A stretch of 64,000 nt of DNA from Pseudomonas coleopterorum. GTDB taxonomy: Bacteria > Pseudomonadota > Gammaproteobacteria > Pseudomonadales > Pseudomonadaceae. The stretch is from positions 3,475,501 through 3,539,500 of the forward strand of contig NZ_FNTZ01000001.1 of the NCBI RefSeq assembly GCF_900105555.1. Reading direction: 5' to 3'. Below, piece by piece: positions 28,883 through 37,121 of the stretch. Under the pieces are notes generated by a model. The model was not told where the DNA came from, did not search any database, and saw only the letters and a program-made list of their open reading frames with translations. The stretch's first letter is position 1. Every line of letters begins with the position of its first letter. A program made the position numbers and the translations under genes.

Positions 28883-30223
28883 ATGTTCAAGATGCTGACC
28901 CGGCTTTACCTGATCTTGCTTGTAACTTATGGGCTTGCGCTCTATGTCGTGCCCGAAGCGGTACTCAAGCTGTTCGACGAACGCAACTTCATCTACAACA
29001 TGGAAGAAGCCCGAGGGCCACTGAAGCTTATCCAGCAACGCTTCCAGGCTGTTCCCGAAGCGACTTGGGGTGAAGTCGAACGGGCACTTCAACAGGATTT
29101 TGCGCCGTTGCAACTGCGCCTGATTGGCATCGATGATGTTCACCTGAGTGCCAAGGAGGTACAGGATCTGACCCAGGGGCGAAACGCGGTGCGGATGGGT
29201 TTCTACGGCGAACTGGGTATCGCATTGACGCCACTCTCCAAGCGCGTGGCGGTTGAGGTGGTCTGGCCGGACCCGCCCGTGGACATCAATGCGATGTATT
29301 GGCTGATGAACATTCTTATCGGTGCGGCACTGCTGGGTTGTCTGCTGATATGGGTGCGCCCGCACTGGCGAGATCTGCAGCGCTTCAAGCTCACCGCGAT
29401 TCGACTGGGCCGCGGCGAGTTGGGCGCAAGAACGCAGATATCGCAGCGCTCCAACATCGGGGAACTGGCCCAGGTATTCGACAGAATGGCCGAGGACATA
29501 GAAGCGCTTCTGACTCAGCGGCAAGACCTGCTCAACGCGGTCTCCCATGAACTGCGCACCCCGCTGTCCAGGCTCGAGTTCGGCATGGCACTGATCCGCT
29601 CGGACGAACTGGCTCCCTCCACGCGCATCAGGCTGGATCAAATGATCGGTCATGTGCGAGAGCTCGACTCGCTGGTTGGCGAACTGTTGTCCTATACCCG
29701 ACTGCAATCGCCTTACGAACGTGCCCATCTGGAGCCGGTGCATACCGCAGCGTTTCTGGACAGCGTGTTGATCGGTTTCATCGAAGAGCAGGAACGACGC
29801 GGCATTGATCTGCTCGTTGACACCACGCTGGCTCCGGACCTGTTCGGGTTCGATCCCAAGCTGACGGCTCGTGCCCTGCAGAACCTCGCCGGCAATGCCT
29901 TGCGGTACTGTCAGCATCAGGTTCGAGTATCGGCAATCACTACGCATGAACGCGGCTTGGTGATCCGCATCGAAGACGATGGCATCGGTATCCCGGCCGG
30001 TGAGCGCGTGCGAATCTTCGAACCTTTCTACCGGATGGATCGCAGCCGCGACCGCGCCACCGGTGGCTTTGGACTCGGGCTGGCCATCAGTCGGCGCGCC
30101 ATTCAATGCCAGGGCGGCGACGTCACCGTCGATGCATCGCCACTGGGTGGCAGCCGCTTCGACATTCACCTGCCCCCTACCCCGCCACGCAAGCATGGCG
30201 CTGTCACAGTCGATGCCGCATAA
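28883..30223 (+). CDS. Sensor histidine kinase (RstB-like)
   Basis: Inner-membrane sensor partner of the preceding regulator. Started at the ATG at 28883 it has 446 residues: first transmembrane helix (MLTRLYLILLVTYGLALYVV), a periplasmic sensor of about 110 residues, second helix (MYWLMNILIGAALLGCLLIW), HAMP, the H-box VSHELRTPLSRLEF with His222, and a GHKL ATPase domain with NLAGNALRYC, EDDGIGIP and GGFGLGLAIS boxes. Its start lies 44 nt after the regulator stop; a longer in-frame start inside the regulator gene adds 30 polar residues and is less likely. All kinase motifs are intact. Confidence 0.93.
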   Translation: MFKMLTRLYLILLVTYGLALYVVPEAVLKLFDERNFIYNMEEARGPLKLIQQRFQAVPEATWGEVERALQQDFAPLQLRLIGIDDVHLSAKEVQDLTQGRNAVRMGFYGELGIALTPLSKRVAVEVVWPDPPVDINAMYWLMNILIGAALLGCLLIWVRPHWRDLQRFKLTAIRLGRGELGARTQISQRSNIGELAQVFDRMAEDIEALLTQRQDLLNAVSHELRTPLSRLEFGMALIRSDELAPSTRIRLDQMIGHVRELDSLVGELLSYTRLQSPYERAHLEPVHTAAFLDSVLIGFIEEQERRGIDLLVDTTLAPDLFGFDPKLTARALQNLAGNALRYCQHQVRVSAITTHERGLVIRIEDDGIGIPAGERVRIFEPFYRMDRSRDRATGGFGLGLAISRRAIQCQGGDVTVDASPLGGSRFDIHLPPTPPRKHGAVTVDAA

Positions 30224-30279
30224 TTCCCCGATTCGTTTTCGGGAGGCAGTGGGGCGCATTCGTAGCCCCTCCTAGATCA

Positions 30280-30627
30280 ATGACGCATATTCTCTACGGC
30301 ATCAAAGCCTGCGACACGATGAAGAAGGCCCGCACCTGGCTCGACGAGCACCAGATCGAATACGCCTTCCATGACTACAAGACCGCTGGCATCGACCGCG
30401 AGCACCTGGCCCGCTGGTGCGACGAACACGGCTGGCAGGTGGTGCTGAACAAGGCCGGTACCACCTTCCGCAAGCTTGCCGACGAACAGAAGGCCGACAT
30501 CGACCAGGCCCGGGCCATCGAGCTGATGCTCGCCCAGCCGTCGATGATCAAGCGCCCGGTGTTGCAGCTTGGCGACAAGACCGTGATCGGCTTCAAGCCC
30601 GACATCTACGCAGCGGCCCTTGCCTGA
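30280..30627 (+). CDS. ArsC/Spx-family reductase-like protein (YffB type)
   Basis: A 115-residue thioredoxin-fold protein of the ArsC family. The single active-site-like Cys is at residue 11 (YGIKACDTMKKARTWL), and the family GFKPDIYAAAL ending is present. It lacks the extra residues of true arsenate reductases and matches YffB-type proteins that usually precede dapD or dapE, so arsenate resistance is not implied. The start is the ATG at 30280; upstream in-frame sequence lies within the kinase gene. About 35 nt separate it from dapD. Confidence 0.87.
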   Translation: MTHILYGIKACDTMKKARTWLDEHQIEYAFHDYKTAGIDREHLARWCDEHGWQVVLNKAGTTFRKLADEQKADIDQARAIELMLAQPSMIKRPVLQLGDKTVIGFKPDIYAAALA

Positions 30628-30662
30628 CACGGGCCCGCACTCATTCTGCACGAGGTAATTCC

Positions 30663-31697
30663 ATGTCCAATTCTCTGTTCAGCCTGGCCTTCGGCGTCGG
30701 CACGCAAAACCGTCAAGGCACCTGGCTGGAAGTGTTCTACGCCCAGCCCCTGACCAACCCATCCGCCGCGCTGGTCGATGCCATTGCACCCGTGTTGAAC
30801 TACACCGGCGGCAACCAGGCCATCACCTTCAGTAACACCCAGGCTTCGCAACTGGCCGAGGCGCTCAAGCACGTCGACCCGGCCCAGGCTGCCCTGCTCA
30901 CTCGCCTGGCCGAGAGCCACAAGCCGCTGGTCGCGACCCTGCTGGCCGAAGACGCCGCGCTGACCTCCACGCCCGAGGCGTACCTGAAGCTGCACCTGCT
31001 GTCGCACCGTCTGGCCCAGCCACACGGTCTGAACCTGGCCGGCATCTTCCCATTGCTGCCCAATGTCGCCTGGACCAGCCAGGGCGCGGTCGATCTGGCC
31101 GAACTGGGTGAGCGTCAGCTGGAAGCACGCCTGAAGGGCGAGTTGCTGGAAGTGTTCTCGGTGGACAAATTCCCGAAGATGACCGACTACGTCGTGCCGG
31201 CCGGTGTGCGCATCGCCGACAGCGCCCGTGTACGACTGGGCGCCTACATCGGCGAAGGCACCACCGTCATGCACGAGGGCTTCGTCAACTTCAACGCCGG
31301 CACCCAGGGCCCGGGCATGATCGAAGGCCGTGTTTCGGCCGGTGTGTTCGTCGGCAAGGGCTCGGACCTGGGCGGCGGCTGCTCGACCATGGGCACCCTG
31401 TCCGGTGGTGGCAACATCTTGATCAAGGTCGGTGAAGGCTGCCTGATCGGCGCCAATGCCGGTATCGGCATCCCGTTGGGCGACCGCAACACCGTCGAAG
31501 CCGGCCTGTACATCACGGCGGGCACCAAGGTGGCCCTGCTCGACGAGCAGAACCAACTGGTCAAGACCTTGAAAGCGCGCGACCTGGCGGGCCAGCCCGA
31601 CCTGCTGTTCCGTCGCAATTCGGTCACCGGCGCCGTGGAGTGCAAGAGCCACAAGTCGGCCATCGAACTCAACGAAGCGCTGCACGCTCACAACTAA
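30663..31697 (+). CDS. dapD: 2,3,4,5-tetrahydropyridine-2,6-dicarboxylate N-succinyltransferase
   Basis: Succinylates tetrahydrodipicolinate in lysine and diaminopimelate synthesis, the step just before DapC. The 344-residue protein is the long proteobacterial DapD: an alpha/beta N-terminal domain, hexapeptide-repeat beta-helix with RLGAYIGEGTTVMHEGFVNFNAGT, and a C-terminal domain ending in SAIELNEALHAHN. An AGGTAA-like site precedes the ATG. A GC-rich hairpin follows the stop. Confidence 0.96.
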   Translation: MSNSLFSLAFGVGTQNRQGTWLEVFYAQPLTNPSAALVDAIAPVLNYTGGNQAITFSNTQASQLAEALKHVDPAQAALLTRLAESHKPLVATLLAEDAALTSTPEAYLKLHLLSHRLAQPHGLNLAGIFPLLPNVAWTSQGAVDLAELGERQLEARLKGELLEVFSVDKFPKMTDYVVPAGVRIADSARVRLGAYIGEGTTVMHEGFVNFNAGTQGPGMIEGRVSAGVFVGKGSDLGGGCSTMGTLSGGGNILIKVGEGCLIGANAGIGIPLGDRNTVEAGLYITAGTKVALLDEQNQLVKTLKARDLAGQPDLLFRRNSVTGAVECKSHKSAIELNEALHAHN

Positions 31698-31709
31698 GTG
31701 GCGATATCG

Positions 31710-31731
31710 GGCCCGGCATCTCGGCCGGGCC
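31710..31731 (+). terminator. Hairpin after dapD
   Basis: Perfect 8-bp stem GGCCCGGC / GCCGGGCC with 6-nt loop, followed by TCTTG. It lies 13 nt after the dapD stop and 22 nt before csdA. It is a plausible terminator although the T-tail is short. Confidence 0.5.
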
Positions 31732-31752
31732 TCTTGCCCGGGGTCTTCGACC

Positions 31753-32958
31753 ATGTTCCACGCCTCCCCCTGGCGCTCTGACTTCCCAGCCATCGCCGCC
31801 TTGCAACACCAGCAGCAGACCTACCTGGACAGCGCTGCCACCACGCAGAAACCACACGCCCTGATCGACGCCATCGGCCAGTACTACGCCCAGGGTGCGG
31901 CCAACGTGCATCGCGCGCAGCACCTGCCTGGCTCCATGGCCACGCGTGCGTTCGAAGCCAGCCGTGAGAAGGTCGCGCAGTGGCTCAATGCAAGCAGTGC
32001 GGAGCAGATCGTTTTCACTCACGGCGCGACCAGTGCCCTGAACCTGCTGGCGTATGGCCTGGCCGAGCAGTTTCAGCCAGGCGATGAACTGGTGATAAGC
32101 GCCGCCGAGCACCACGCCAACCTGCTGCCCTGGCAGCAACTGGCCAAGCGTCGTGGCCTGTCGTTGCGGGTTCTGCCACTGCAAGCCAGCGGCGTGGTTG
32201 ATCTGCAAGCGGCCGCACAGATCATCGGCCCACGTACTCGGGTATTGGCAGTGAGTCAGTTGTCCAATGTGTTCGGTGCGTGGCAACCGCTACCGGAGCT
32301 GCTGACGCTGGCTCGGGCCCAAGGCGCAATCACGGTGGTGGATGGCGCCCAGGGCGTGGTGCACGGACGCCATGATGTTGAACGCCTGCAGTGCGACTTC
32401 TATGTGTTTTCCAGCCACAAGCTGTACGGCCCGGACGGCGTCGGCGTGTTGTATGGGCGCCGCGAGGCGTTGCAGAAGCTCGCGCACTGGCAGTTCGGCG
32501 GCGAGATGGTGCACCAGGCCGACTACCAGAGCGCCAGCTTCCATCCCGCGCCCCTGGGCCATGAGGCAGGCACCCCGCCCATCGCCAGCGTCATCGGCCT
32601 GGGCGCGACTCTGGATTACCTGAGCGGCCTGGACGCGCAGGCGGTCGCCGAACACGAGGCAGCCCTGCATGCACAACTGCTGGCAGGGTTGCGCGCGCGC
32701 AGTGGCGTTCAACTGCTCGGCGCACCGCAGGTCGCGCTGGCCAGCTTTGTCGTTGAGGGCGTGCACAACGCCGACCTGGCGCACCTGCTGACCGATCAGG
32801 GCGTCGCCGTGCGGGCCGGACATCACTGCGCCATGCCGCTGATGAAGCACCTGGGTTTGTCGGGCGCCATTCGTGTGTCCCTTGGCCTGTACAACGACTC
32901 AGGGGATTTGCAGCGGTTTTTCGACGCGTTGGACAAGTCGCTGGAGATACTCGTATGA
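31753..32958 (+). CDS. csdA: Cysteine desulfurase CsdA
   Basis: PLP enzyme that takes sulfur from cysteine as a persulfide. The 401-residue class V aminotransferase-fold protein has THGATSALNLLA, ISAAEHHANLLPWQ, the PLP Lys223 in FSSHKLYGPDGVGVLYG, and the catalytic Cys359 in RAGHHCAMP. It belongs to the SufS/CsdA group. Overlapped by csdE in an ATGA-like junction; the nearby tcdA completes the CSD sulfur-transfer set. Confidence 0.94.
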   Translation: MFHASPWRSDFPAIAALQHQQQTYLDSAATTQKPHALIDAIGQYYAQGAANVHRAQHLPGSMATRAFEASREKVAQWLNASSAEQIVFTHGATSALNLLAYGLAEQFQPGDELVISAAEHHANLLPWQQLAKRRGLSLRVLPLQASGVVDLQAAAQIIGPRTRVLAVSQLSNVFGAWQPLPELLTLARAQGAITVVDGAQGVVHGRHDVERLQCDFYVFSSHKLYGPDGVGVLYGRREALQKLAHWQFGGEMVHQADYQSASFHPAPLGHEAGTPPIASVIGLGATLDYLSGLDAQAVAEHEAALHAQLLAGLRARSGVQLLGAPQVALASFVVEGVHNADLAHLLTDQGVAVRAGHHCAMPLMKHLGLSGAIRVSLGLYNDSGDLQRFFDALDKSLEILV

Positions 32959-33356
32959 CGATGAGTTCACAGGCGCAAGAAGCACTGAAGGTGTTCACCC
33001 AGGCCAACGGGTGGGAGCAACGCGCGCGGTTGCTGATGCAGTGGGGCGAACGCCTGGAACCGCTGAGCGACGAGCAGAAAGTGGAGGCCAATCGCGTGCA
33101 CGGCTGTGAGAGCGTGGTGTGGCTGGTGGCCGAGCGGCAGGGCGAGCACTGGCACTTCAAGGCGGCCAGCGATGCCCGAATGATCCGCGGCTTGCTGGCG
33201 CTGCTGCTGGTGCGGGTTCAGGGGCTCGATTCCCAAGCGTTGCGTGAGTTGAATCTTAACGCCTGGTTCGAGCAACTGGGCCTGGGCCGCCAGCTGTCAC
33301 CTTCGCGCAGCAATGGGCTGAATGCGGTGTTGAAGCGGATGAGCGAACTGGCGTGA
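32955..33356 (+). CDS. csdE: Sulfur acceptor protein CsdE (SufE family)
   Basis: Receives sulfur from CsdA. The 133-residue protein has the SufE-family active Cys51 in VHGCESVVWL and the conserved SNGLNAVLKRM ending. It overlaps csdA by 4 nt, and the CSD-type partner TcdA is encoded convergently about 140 nt away. CsdA-CsdE-TcdA is a known sulfur relay partner set. Confidence 0.93.
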   Translation: MTMSSQAQEALKVFTQANGWEQRARLLMQWGERLEPLSDEQKVEANRVHGCESVVWLVAERQGEHWHFKAASDARMIRGLLALLLVRVQGLDSQALRELNLNAWFEQLGLGRQLSPSRSNGLNAVLKRMSELA

Positions 33357-33378
33357 ACCTGTGCGTTGGGTGGGCACT

Positions 33379-33467
33379 CTTCGCGGGCAGAGGGCTCGCC
33401 GCCCGCCCCGCTCCCACAAAAGGCGCATGCCATGCTTGCCCTGTGGGAGCGGGCTCTGCCCGCGAAG
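33379..33467. repeat. REP doublet between csdE and tcdA
   Basis: Two REP-type units in inverted orientation: a left unit starting CTTCGCGGGCAGAGG and ending CCGCTCCCACA, and a right unit TGTGGGAGCGGGCTCTGCCCGCGAAG. They can fold into one long cruciform. The position between two convergent genes is typical of Pseudomonas REPs. The left unit is nearly identical to the inverted unit at 57327-57367. Confidence 0.85.
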
Positions 33468-33499
33468 AAGCCGCCGCGACGTTGCAGCTGCCCCTGCCC

Positions 33500-34312
33500 T
33501 CAGACTCCCGCCTTGACCCGATCCGCCGGCCGCCGCACTCCGGCGACGATCTTGTCGACCGCCTTGGTCGCCGCCACCATGCCGAAAGTCGCCGTCACCA
33601 TCATCACTGCGCCAAAGCCCCCCGCGCAGTCCAGTTTCACCCCGTCACCGACGAAACTCTTCTGCAGACAAATGCTGCCATCGGGCTTGGGATAGCGCAG
33701 CTGCTCGGTGGAGAACACGCAGGGCACGCTGTAGTGACGGGTGACCGTGCGCGAAAAGCCATAGTCGCGACGCAGAGTCGAGCGCACCTTGGACGCCAGC
33801 GGATCGTTGAACGTCCGGTTCAGGTCGCACACTTGAATCAGGGTCGGATCGATCTGCCCGCCGGCGCCGCCGGTGGTGATGATCTGGATCTTGCGCCGCT
33901 TGCACCAGGCGATCAGCGCGGCCTTGGCATTCACGCTGTCGATGCAGTCGATCACGCAATCGATGTTCGGCGTGATGTATTCAGCCATGGTGTCGCGGGT
34001 GACGAAATCAGCCACCGCGTGCACGGTACAACCGGGGTTGATGCCACGCAGCCGCTCGGCCATCACCTCGACCTTGGGCTTGCCCACGGTGCTGTCGAGC
34101 GCATGCAACTGACGGTTGGCGTTGCTGACGCAGACATCGTCCAAATCGAACAGCGAGATTTCGCCCACCCCGGTGCGGGCAATCGCTTCCGCCGCCCAGG
34201 AGCCGACGCCGCCCACACCCACGATGGCCACGTGCGCATCACGCAGGCGCTGCATGCCCGCCAGGCCATACAGGCGGGTAATACCGGCGAAACGGGGATC
34301 TTCTGTACTCAT
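33500..34312 (-). CDS. tcdA: tRNA threonylcarbamoyladenosine dehydratase
   Basis: ATP-dependent enzyme that cyclises t6A37 to ct6A37 in ANN-reading tRNAs, using the CSD sulfur system. The 270-residue E1-like protein (from the ATG at 34312, MSTEDPRFAGITRLYG) has the nucleotide-binding motif AIVGVGGVGSWAAEAIARTGVG, the metal- and ATP-site residues in LFDLDDVCVSNANRQ, and the TTGGAGGQIDPT segment of TcdA/CsdL. It is convergent with csdA-csdE. Confidence 0.94.
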   Translation of the reverse strand: MSTEDPRFAGITRLYGLAGMQRLRDAHVAIVGVGGVGSWAAEAIARTGVGEISLFDLDDVCVSNANRQLHALDSTVGKPKVEVMAERLRGINPGCTVHAVADFVTRDTMAEYITPNIDCVIDCIDSVNAKAALIAWCKRRKIQIITTGGAGGQIDPTLIQVCDLNRTFNDPLASKVRSTLRRDYGFSRTVTRHYSVPCVFSTEQLRYPKPDGSICLQKSFVGDGVKLDCAGGFGAVMMVTATFGMVAATKAVDKIVAGVRRPADRVKAGV

Positions 34313-34360
34313 GGGGCGGCACCTCAAAAAACCGGCGCGCAGTATACATCACAGCCTGAT

Positions 34361-34414
34361 GCAGGAGCGGTCATGGGATGCGCCGCCCTTTTCGCGGACA
34401 AGGACCGCTCCTAC
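34361..34414. repeat. REP-like inverted repeat
   Basis: GCAGGAGCGGTC on the left and GGACCGCTCCTAC on the right of a segment containing TTTTCGCGGA. This is a variant of the REP family seen elsewhere in the window. It lies between the divergent tcdA and HNH genes. Confidence 0.6.
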
Positions 34415-34469
34415 GGACGAGGGAAACCGTTAATATAGCGCCTGACCGTCATTATCCGAGGTGAACCCC

Positions 34470-34835
34470 ATGAGTTCGTCCACACCCCACACCGCCAAGC
34501 TCGATCGCATTCTGGCCGATGCCCAGCGCGAGCGCGAAAGCGGCTACCGCGACAAGGCCCTGCGCATGTACCCCCATGTGTGCGGCCGTTGCGCCCGCGA
34601 GTTCGCCGGCAAGCGCCTGAGCGAGCTGACCGTGCACCACCGCGACCACAACCACGACAACAACCCCCAGGACGGCTCCAACTGGGAATTGCTGTGCCTG
34701 TACTGCCACGACAACGAGCACTCGCGCTACACCGATCAGCAGTACTACGCCGAAGGCTCGACCAGCAGCCCGACCATCGCCAAGGCGACCCACAACCCCT
34801 TCGCGGCTCTGGCCGGATTGATGAAAAAAGACTGA
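34470..34835 (+). CDS. YajD-like HNH nuclease
   Basis: A small protein of 121 residues with an HNH endonuclease fold: zinc Cys pairs in HVCGRCAREF and LCLYCHDNEH, and the core LTVHHRDHNHDNNPQDGSNWE. This is the conserved YajD family found in many proteobacterial cores, with no known physiological role. The ATG at 34470 is preceded by GAGGTG. It ends just before the SpoU methyltransferase start, so they may be cotranscribed. Confidence 0.88.
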   Translation: MSSSTPHTAKLDRILADAQRERESGYRDKALRMYPHVCGRCAREFAGKRLSELTVHHRDHNHDNNPQDGSNWELLCLYCHDNEHSRYTDQQYYAEGSTSSPTIAKATHNPFAALAGLMKKD

Positions 34836-34843
34836 GCGAGCAC

Positions 34844-35314
34844 GTGGCCAACAAACGGTACAGCTGCATCGGGTTGTTCAACCCCAAATCCCCGGAAAAC
34901 GTCGGCTCGGTGATGCGCGCCGCCGGTTGCTACGGGGTCAATTCGGTGTTCTACACCGGCAAGCGCTACGAGCGTGCGCGGGATTTCGTCACCGACACCA
35001 AGCGGGTTCACTACGACATCCCGCTCATCGGCATCGACGACCTGCAGAAGATCATCCCCCTGGGCTGCACGCCCGTGGCCGTGGAACTGGTCGACGGCGC
35101 ACGCCCGCTGCCCGAGTACACCCATCCGGACCGTGCCATCTACATTTTCGGCCCCGAAGACGGCAGCCTCGACCAGAGCGTGCGCGACTGGTGCGAAGAC
35201 ACCATCTACATCCCCACCACCGGCTGCATGAACCTGGCGGCTACGGTCAACGTCGTGCTTTACGATCGACTGGCCAAGGGCAACAACACGCGCTCCGGGC
35301 CCAAATTCAAATAA
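34844..35314 (+). CDS. TrmH/SpoU-family RNA 2'-O-methyltransferase
   Basis: A SPOUT-fold methyltransferase of 156 residues starting at GTG 34844 (VANKRYSCIGLFNPKSPENVGSVMRAAG). The SpoU motifs are present in order: NPKSPENVGSVMRAA, IYIFGPEDGSL and the knot motif IPTTGCMNLAATVNVVLYDR. It lies 8 nt after the HNH gene. The exact nucleotide target is not deducible; it is a short version without an extra RNA-binding domain. Confidence 0.9.
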   Translation: MANKRYSCIGLFNPKSPENVGSVMRAAGCYGVNSVFYTGKRYERARDFVTDTKRVHYDIPLIGIDDLQKIIPLGCTPVAVELVDGARPLPEYTHPDRAIYIFGPEDGSLDQSVRDWCEDTIYIPTTGCMNLAATVNVVLYDRLAKGNNTRSGPKFK

Positions 35315-35379
35315 GCCGATGGAACAGCGTGACGATTTGGCAGTCAGCTTGTTATCACTGCCCTATCAGGAGATTCACC

Positions 35380-35745
35380 ATGAGCGACAGCAAAACCGTG
35401 GACGTCATCAAATCCGTTACTCAGCCCGACTACCATAACGTCAAGGGTTGGGAACGCGCCGGCTCGCTGCTGGTGGGCGTCGTCACGATCGGCAAGGGTC
35501 TGCGCCGCGGCGGGATCTTCGGCCTGATCCAGGTGGCCATCGGCGGCGCTGCCCTGGCACGCGGTTGGAGCGGTCACTGCGCGGCCAAGTCGCTGGCCGA
35601 AAAAGGTCGCAGCGATCTGGAAGAGATTCGCAGCAAGATCGAGCGCGCTGGCGAAGACCTGCTGAATCTGAAGAAGAATGCCGATTCGGCCACCGACACG
35701 GCGACCGTGACCGGTGAAGACCCTGCCGTGACCCCCAAGGTCTAA
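35380..35745 (+). CDS. DUF2892-type inner membrane protein
   Basis: A 121-residue protein with a hydrophobic core (GSLLVGVVTIGKGL and GIFGLIQVAIGGAALARG) and the RGWSGHC motif of DUF2892 proteins, followed by a charged coiled-coil-like tail (SDLEEIRSKIERAGEDLLNLKK). The ATG at 35380 has an AGGAG site. Function unknown; single gene ending in a strong hairpin shared with the convergent YcgN-like gene. Confidence 0.8.
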   Translation: MSDSKTVDVIKSVTQPDYHNVKGWERAGSLLVGVVTIGKGLRRGGIFGLIQVAIGGAALARGWSGHCAAKSLAEKGRSDLEEIRSKIERAGEDLLNLKKNADSATDTATVTGEDPAVTPKV

Positions 35746-35759
35746 GCGTTCGGCATCAG

Positions 35760-35788
35760 GCGCATCCCTGCACGCTGCGGGGATGCGC
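35760..35788. terminator. Strong hairpin between convergent genes
   Basis: A 13-bp stem (GCGCATCCCTGCA / TGCGGGGATGCGC, one G-T pair) with a CGC loop, between the ends of the DUF2892 and YcgN-like genes. No T-run follows, so it is a structural terminator candidate for both strands. Confidence 0.5.
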
Positions 35789-35833
35789 TCCACACGTGTA
35801 GATCGACCCTCGCCAAACGAGCTTCGTGCTCGA

Positions 35834-36283
35834 TCAGCCCGCCCGAAAGATCAGATAGTCTTCCCAGTCGTCTTCATCGACATCCTTCTCGCTGACCATC
35901 TTTCCAGACTGCGAAATACGCTGTTTGTGCACCTGTTCGCGATCACCGCAGACCAGATGATGCCACAGCGGCAAATCCTGCCCCTGGCTGACCAGGCGGT
36001 AGCCGCAGGTGGGCGGAAGCCACTTGAACTGGTCGGCCTGGCCCGGCGTCAGCTGGATGCAGTCAGGCACTTCGAGCTTGCGCCGTGGGTAATCGCTGCA
36101 CTGGCAGGTCTTGAGGTCCAGCATCTTGCACGCCACGCGTGTGTAGTAGACGCTCTCGTCATCTTCGTCCTCAAGCTTCTGCAGACAGCACAGGCCGCAC
36201 CCGTCGCACAGCGACTCCCACTCGACCGGATCGAGTTGGTCGAGCGTCTTGCGCTTCCAGAAGGGTTCGACGATGGCGGCCAT
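35834..36283 (-). CDS. YcgN-family cysteine cluster protein
   Basis: UPF0260/YkgJ-type protein of 149 residues from the ATG at 36283 ([17 protein letters not shown]). The cysteine cluster [10 protein letters not shown] with later [15 protein letters not shown] and CGYR is typical; it may bind zinc or an Fe-S cluster. No function is established for the family. It is convergent with the DUF2892 gene and divergent from the nitroreductase. Confidence 0.9.
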   Translation of the reverse strand: MAAIVEPFWKRKTLDQLDPVEWESLCDGCGLCCLQKLEDEDDESVYYTRVACKMLDLKTCQCSDYPRRKLEVPDCIQLTPGQADQFKWLPPTCGYRLVSQGQDLPLWHHLVCGDREQVHKQRISQSGKMVSEKDVDEDDWEDYLIFRAG

Positions 36284-36471
36284 GTTACCGAGTGTCCTGT
36301 ACGAAATTGACGGTTCAGGCATAGGCGGTACCCGAAAGGGCCGCCAGTCTAGTGCGCTGCGGCGCGCGGGCCAAGCCTTGGCGACTGCCGGTCAAGCTTC
36401 ACTTGTCAGGCGCGATCGATTCGCAGTAGGTTTTGCCCCTGTCATCCATCACTCTCTCATTCAGGAATGCC

Positions 36472-37065
36472 ATGAGCGCCAATCCCCGCATCGCCGACTA
36501 CGCCATCCACGAGCAATTCATCAATCGCTGGTCGCCCCGTGCGTTCGAGCCGGTCGAGATCGAACAGGACACCCTGCTCAGCTTCTTCGAAGCCGCTCGC
36601 TGGGCCGCTTCGGCCTACAACTCGCAACCTTGGCGCTTTCTCTACGCACGCCGTGGCACGCCGAACTGGGAGCGTTACCTGGGCCTGCTCAATGAATTCA
36701 ACCGCTCCTGGGCACAGCATTCGTCGGCGATCGTGATCATCGCCTCGAAGACCACCTTCACCGCACCCGGCGCGACCGAAGAATCGCCTGCGCTGTGGCA
36801 CACCTTCGACACCGGTTCGGCCTGGGCTCACCTGGCGCTGCAAGCCAGCATCAGCGGCTGGCACACCCACGGCATGGCCGGCTTCGACCAGGACAAGACC
36901 CGTGAAGAGCTGAAAGTCCCCGCCGAATACGCGCTGCACGCCGCCGTGGCCATCGGCAAGCTGGGCGACAAGGCCACCCTGGCCGAATACCTGCAAGGCC
37001 GCGAGCTGCCGAGCCCGCGTCTGCCTCTGAGCCAACTGGTGGCTGAAGGCGACTTCACGCTATGA
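36472..37065 (+). CDS. Nitroreductase family protein
   Basis: FMN-dependent oxidoreductase of 197 residues from the ATG at 36472 (AGGA site upstream). FMN-binding features: the INRWSPRAF start, ARWAASAYNSQPWRFLYA, and the HAAVAIGKLGDK segment. Substrate unknown; members reduce nitro groups, quinones or other electrophiles with NAD(P)H. It stands alone, with a convergent terminator shared with the GhrA-like gene. Confidence 0.9.
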   Translation: MSANPRIADYAIHEQFINRWSPRAFEPVEIEQDTLLSFFEAARWAASAYNSQPWRFLYARRGTPNWERYLGLLNEFNRSWAQHSSAIVIIASKTTFTAPGATEESPALWHTFDTGSAWAHLALQASISGWHTHGMAGFDQDKTREELKVPAEYALHAAVAIGKLGDKATLAEYLQGRELPSPRLPLSQLVAEGDFTL

Positions 37066-37070
37066 TCCGA

Positions 37071-37100
37071 AGGGTCGGCGCGCCATCCGCCGCCGACCCT
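37071..37100. terminator. Bidirectional hairpin terminator
   Basis: Perfect 10-bp stem AGGGTCGGCG / CGCCGACCCT with a 10-nt loop, 6 nt after the nitroreductase stop and 22 nt from the convergent dehydrogenase end. T-runs are short (GCTTCC; TTCGG). Confidence 0.6.
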
Positions 37101-37121
37101 GCTTCCCTCCATCCCCGCAAC

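Noticed and set aside
30280..30627. Arsenate reductase
   Set aside because: Protein has the short YffB/Spx-type pattern and sits next to dapD, with no ars genes nearby.
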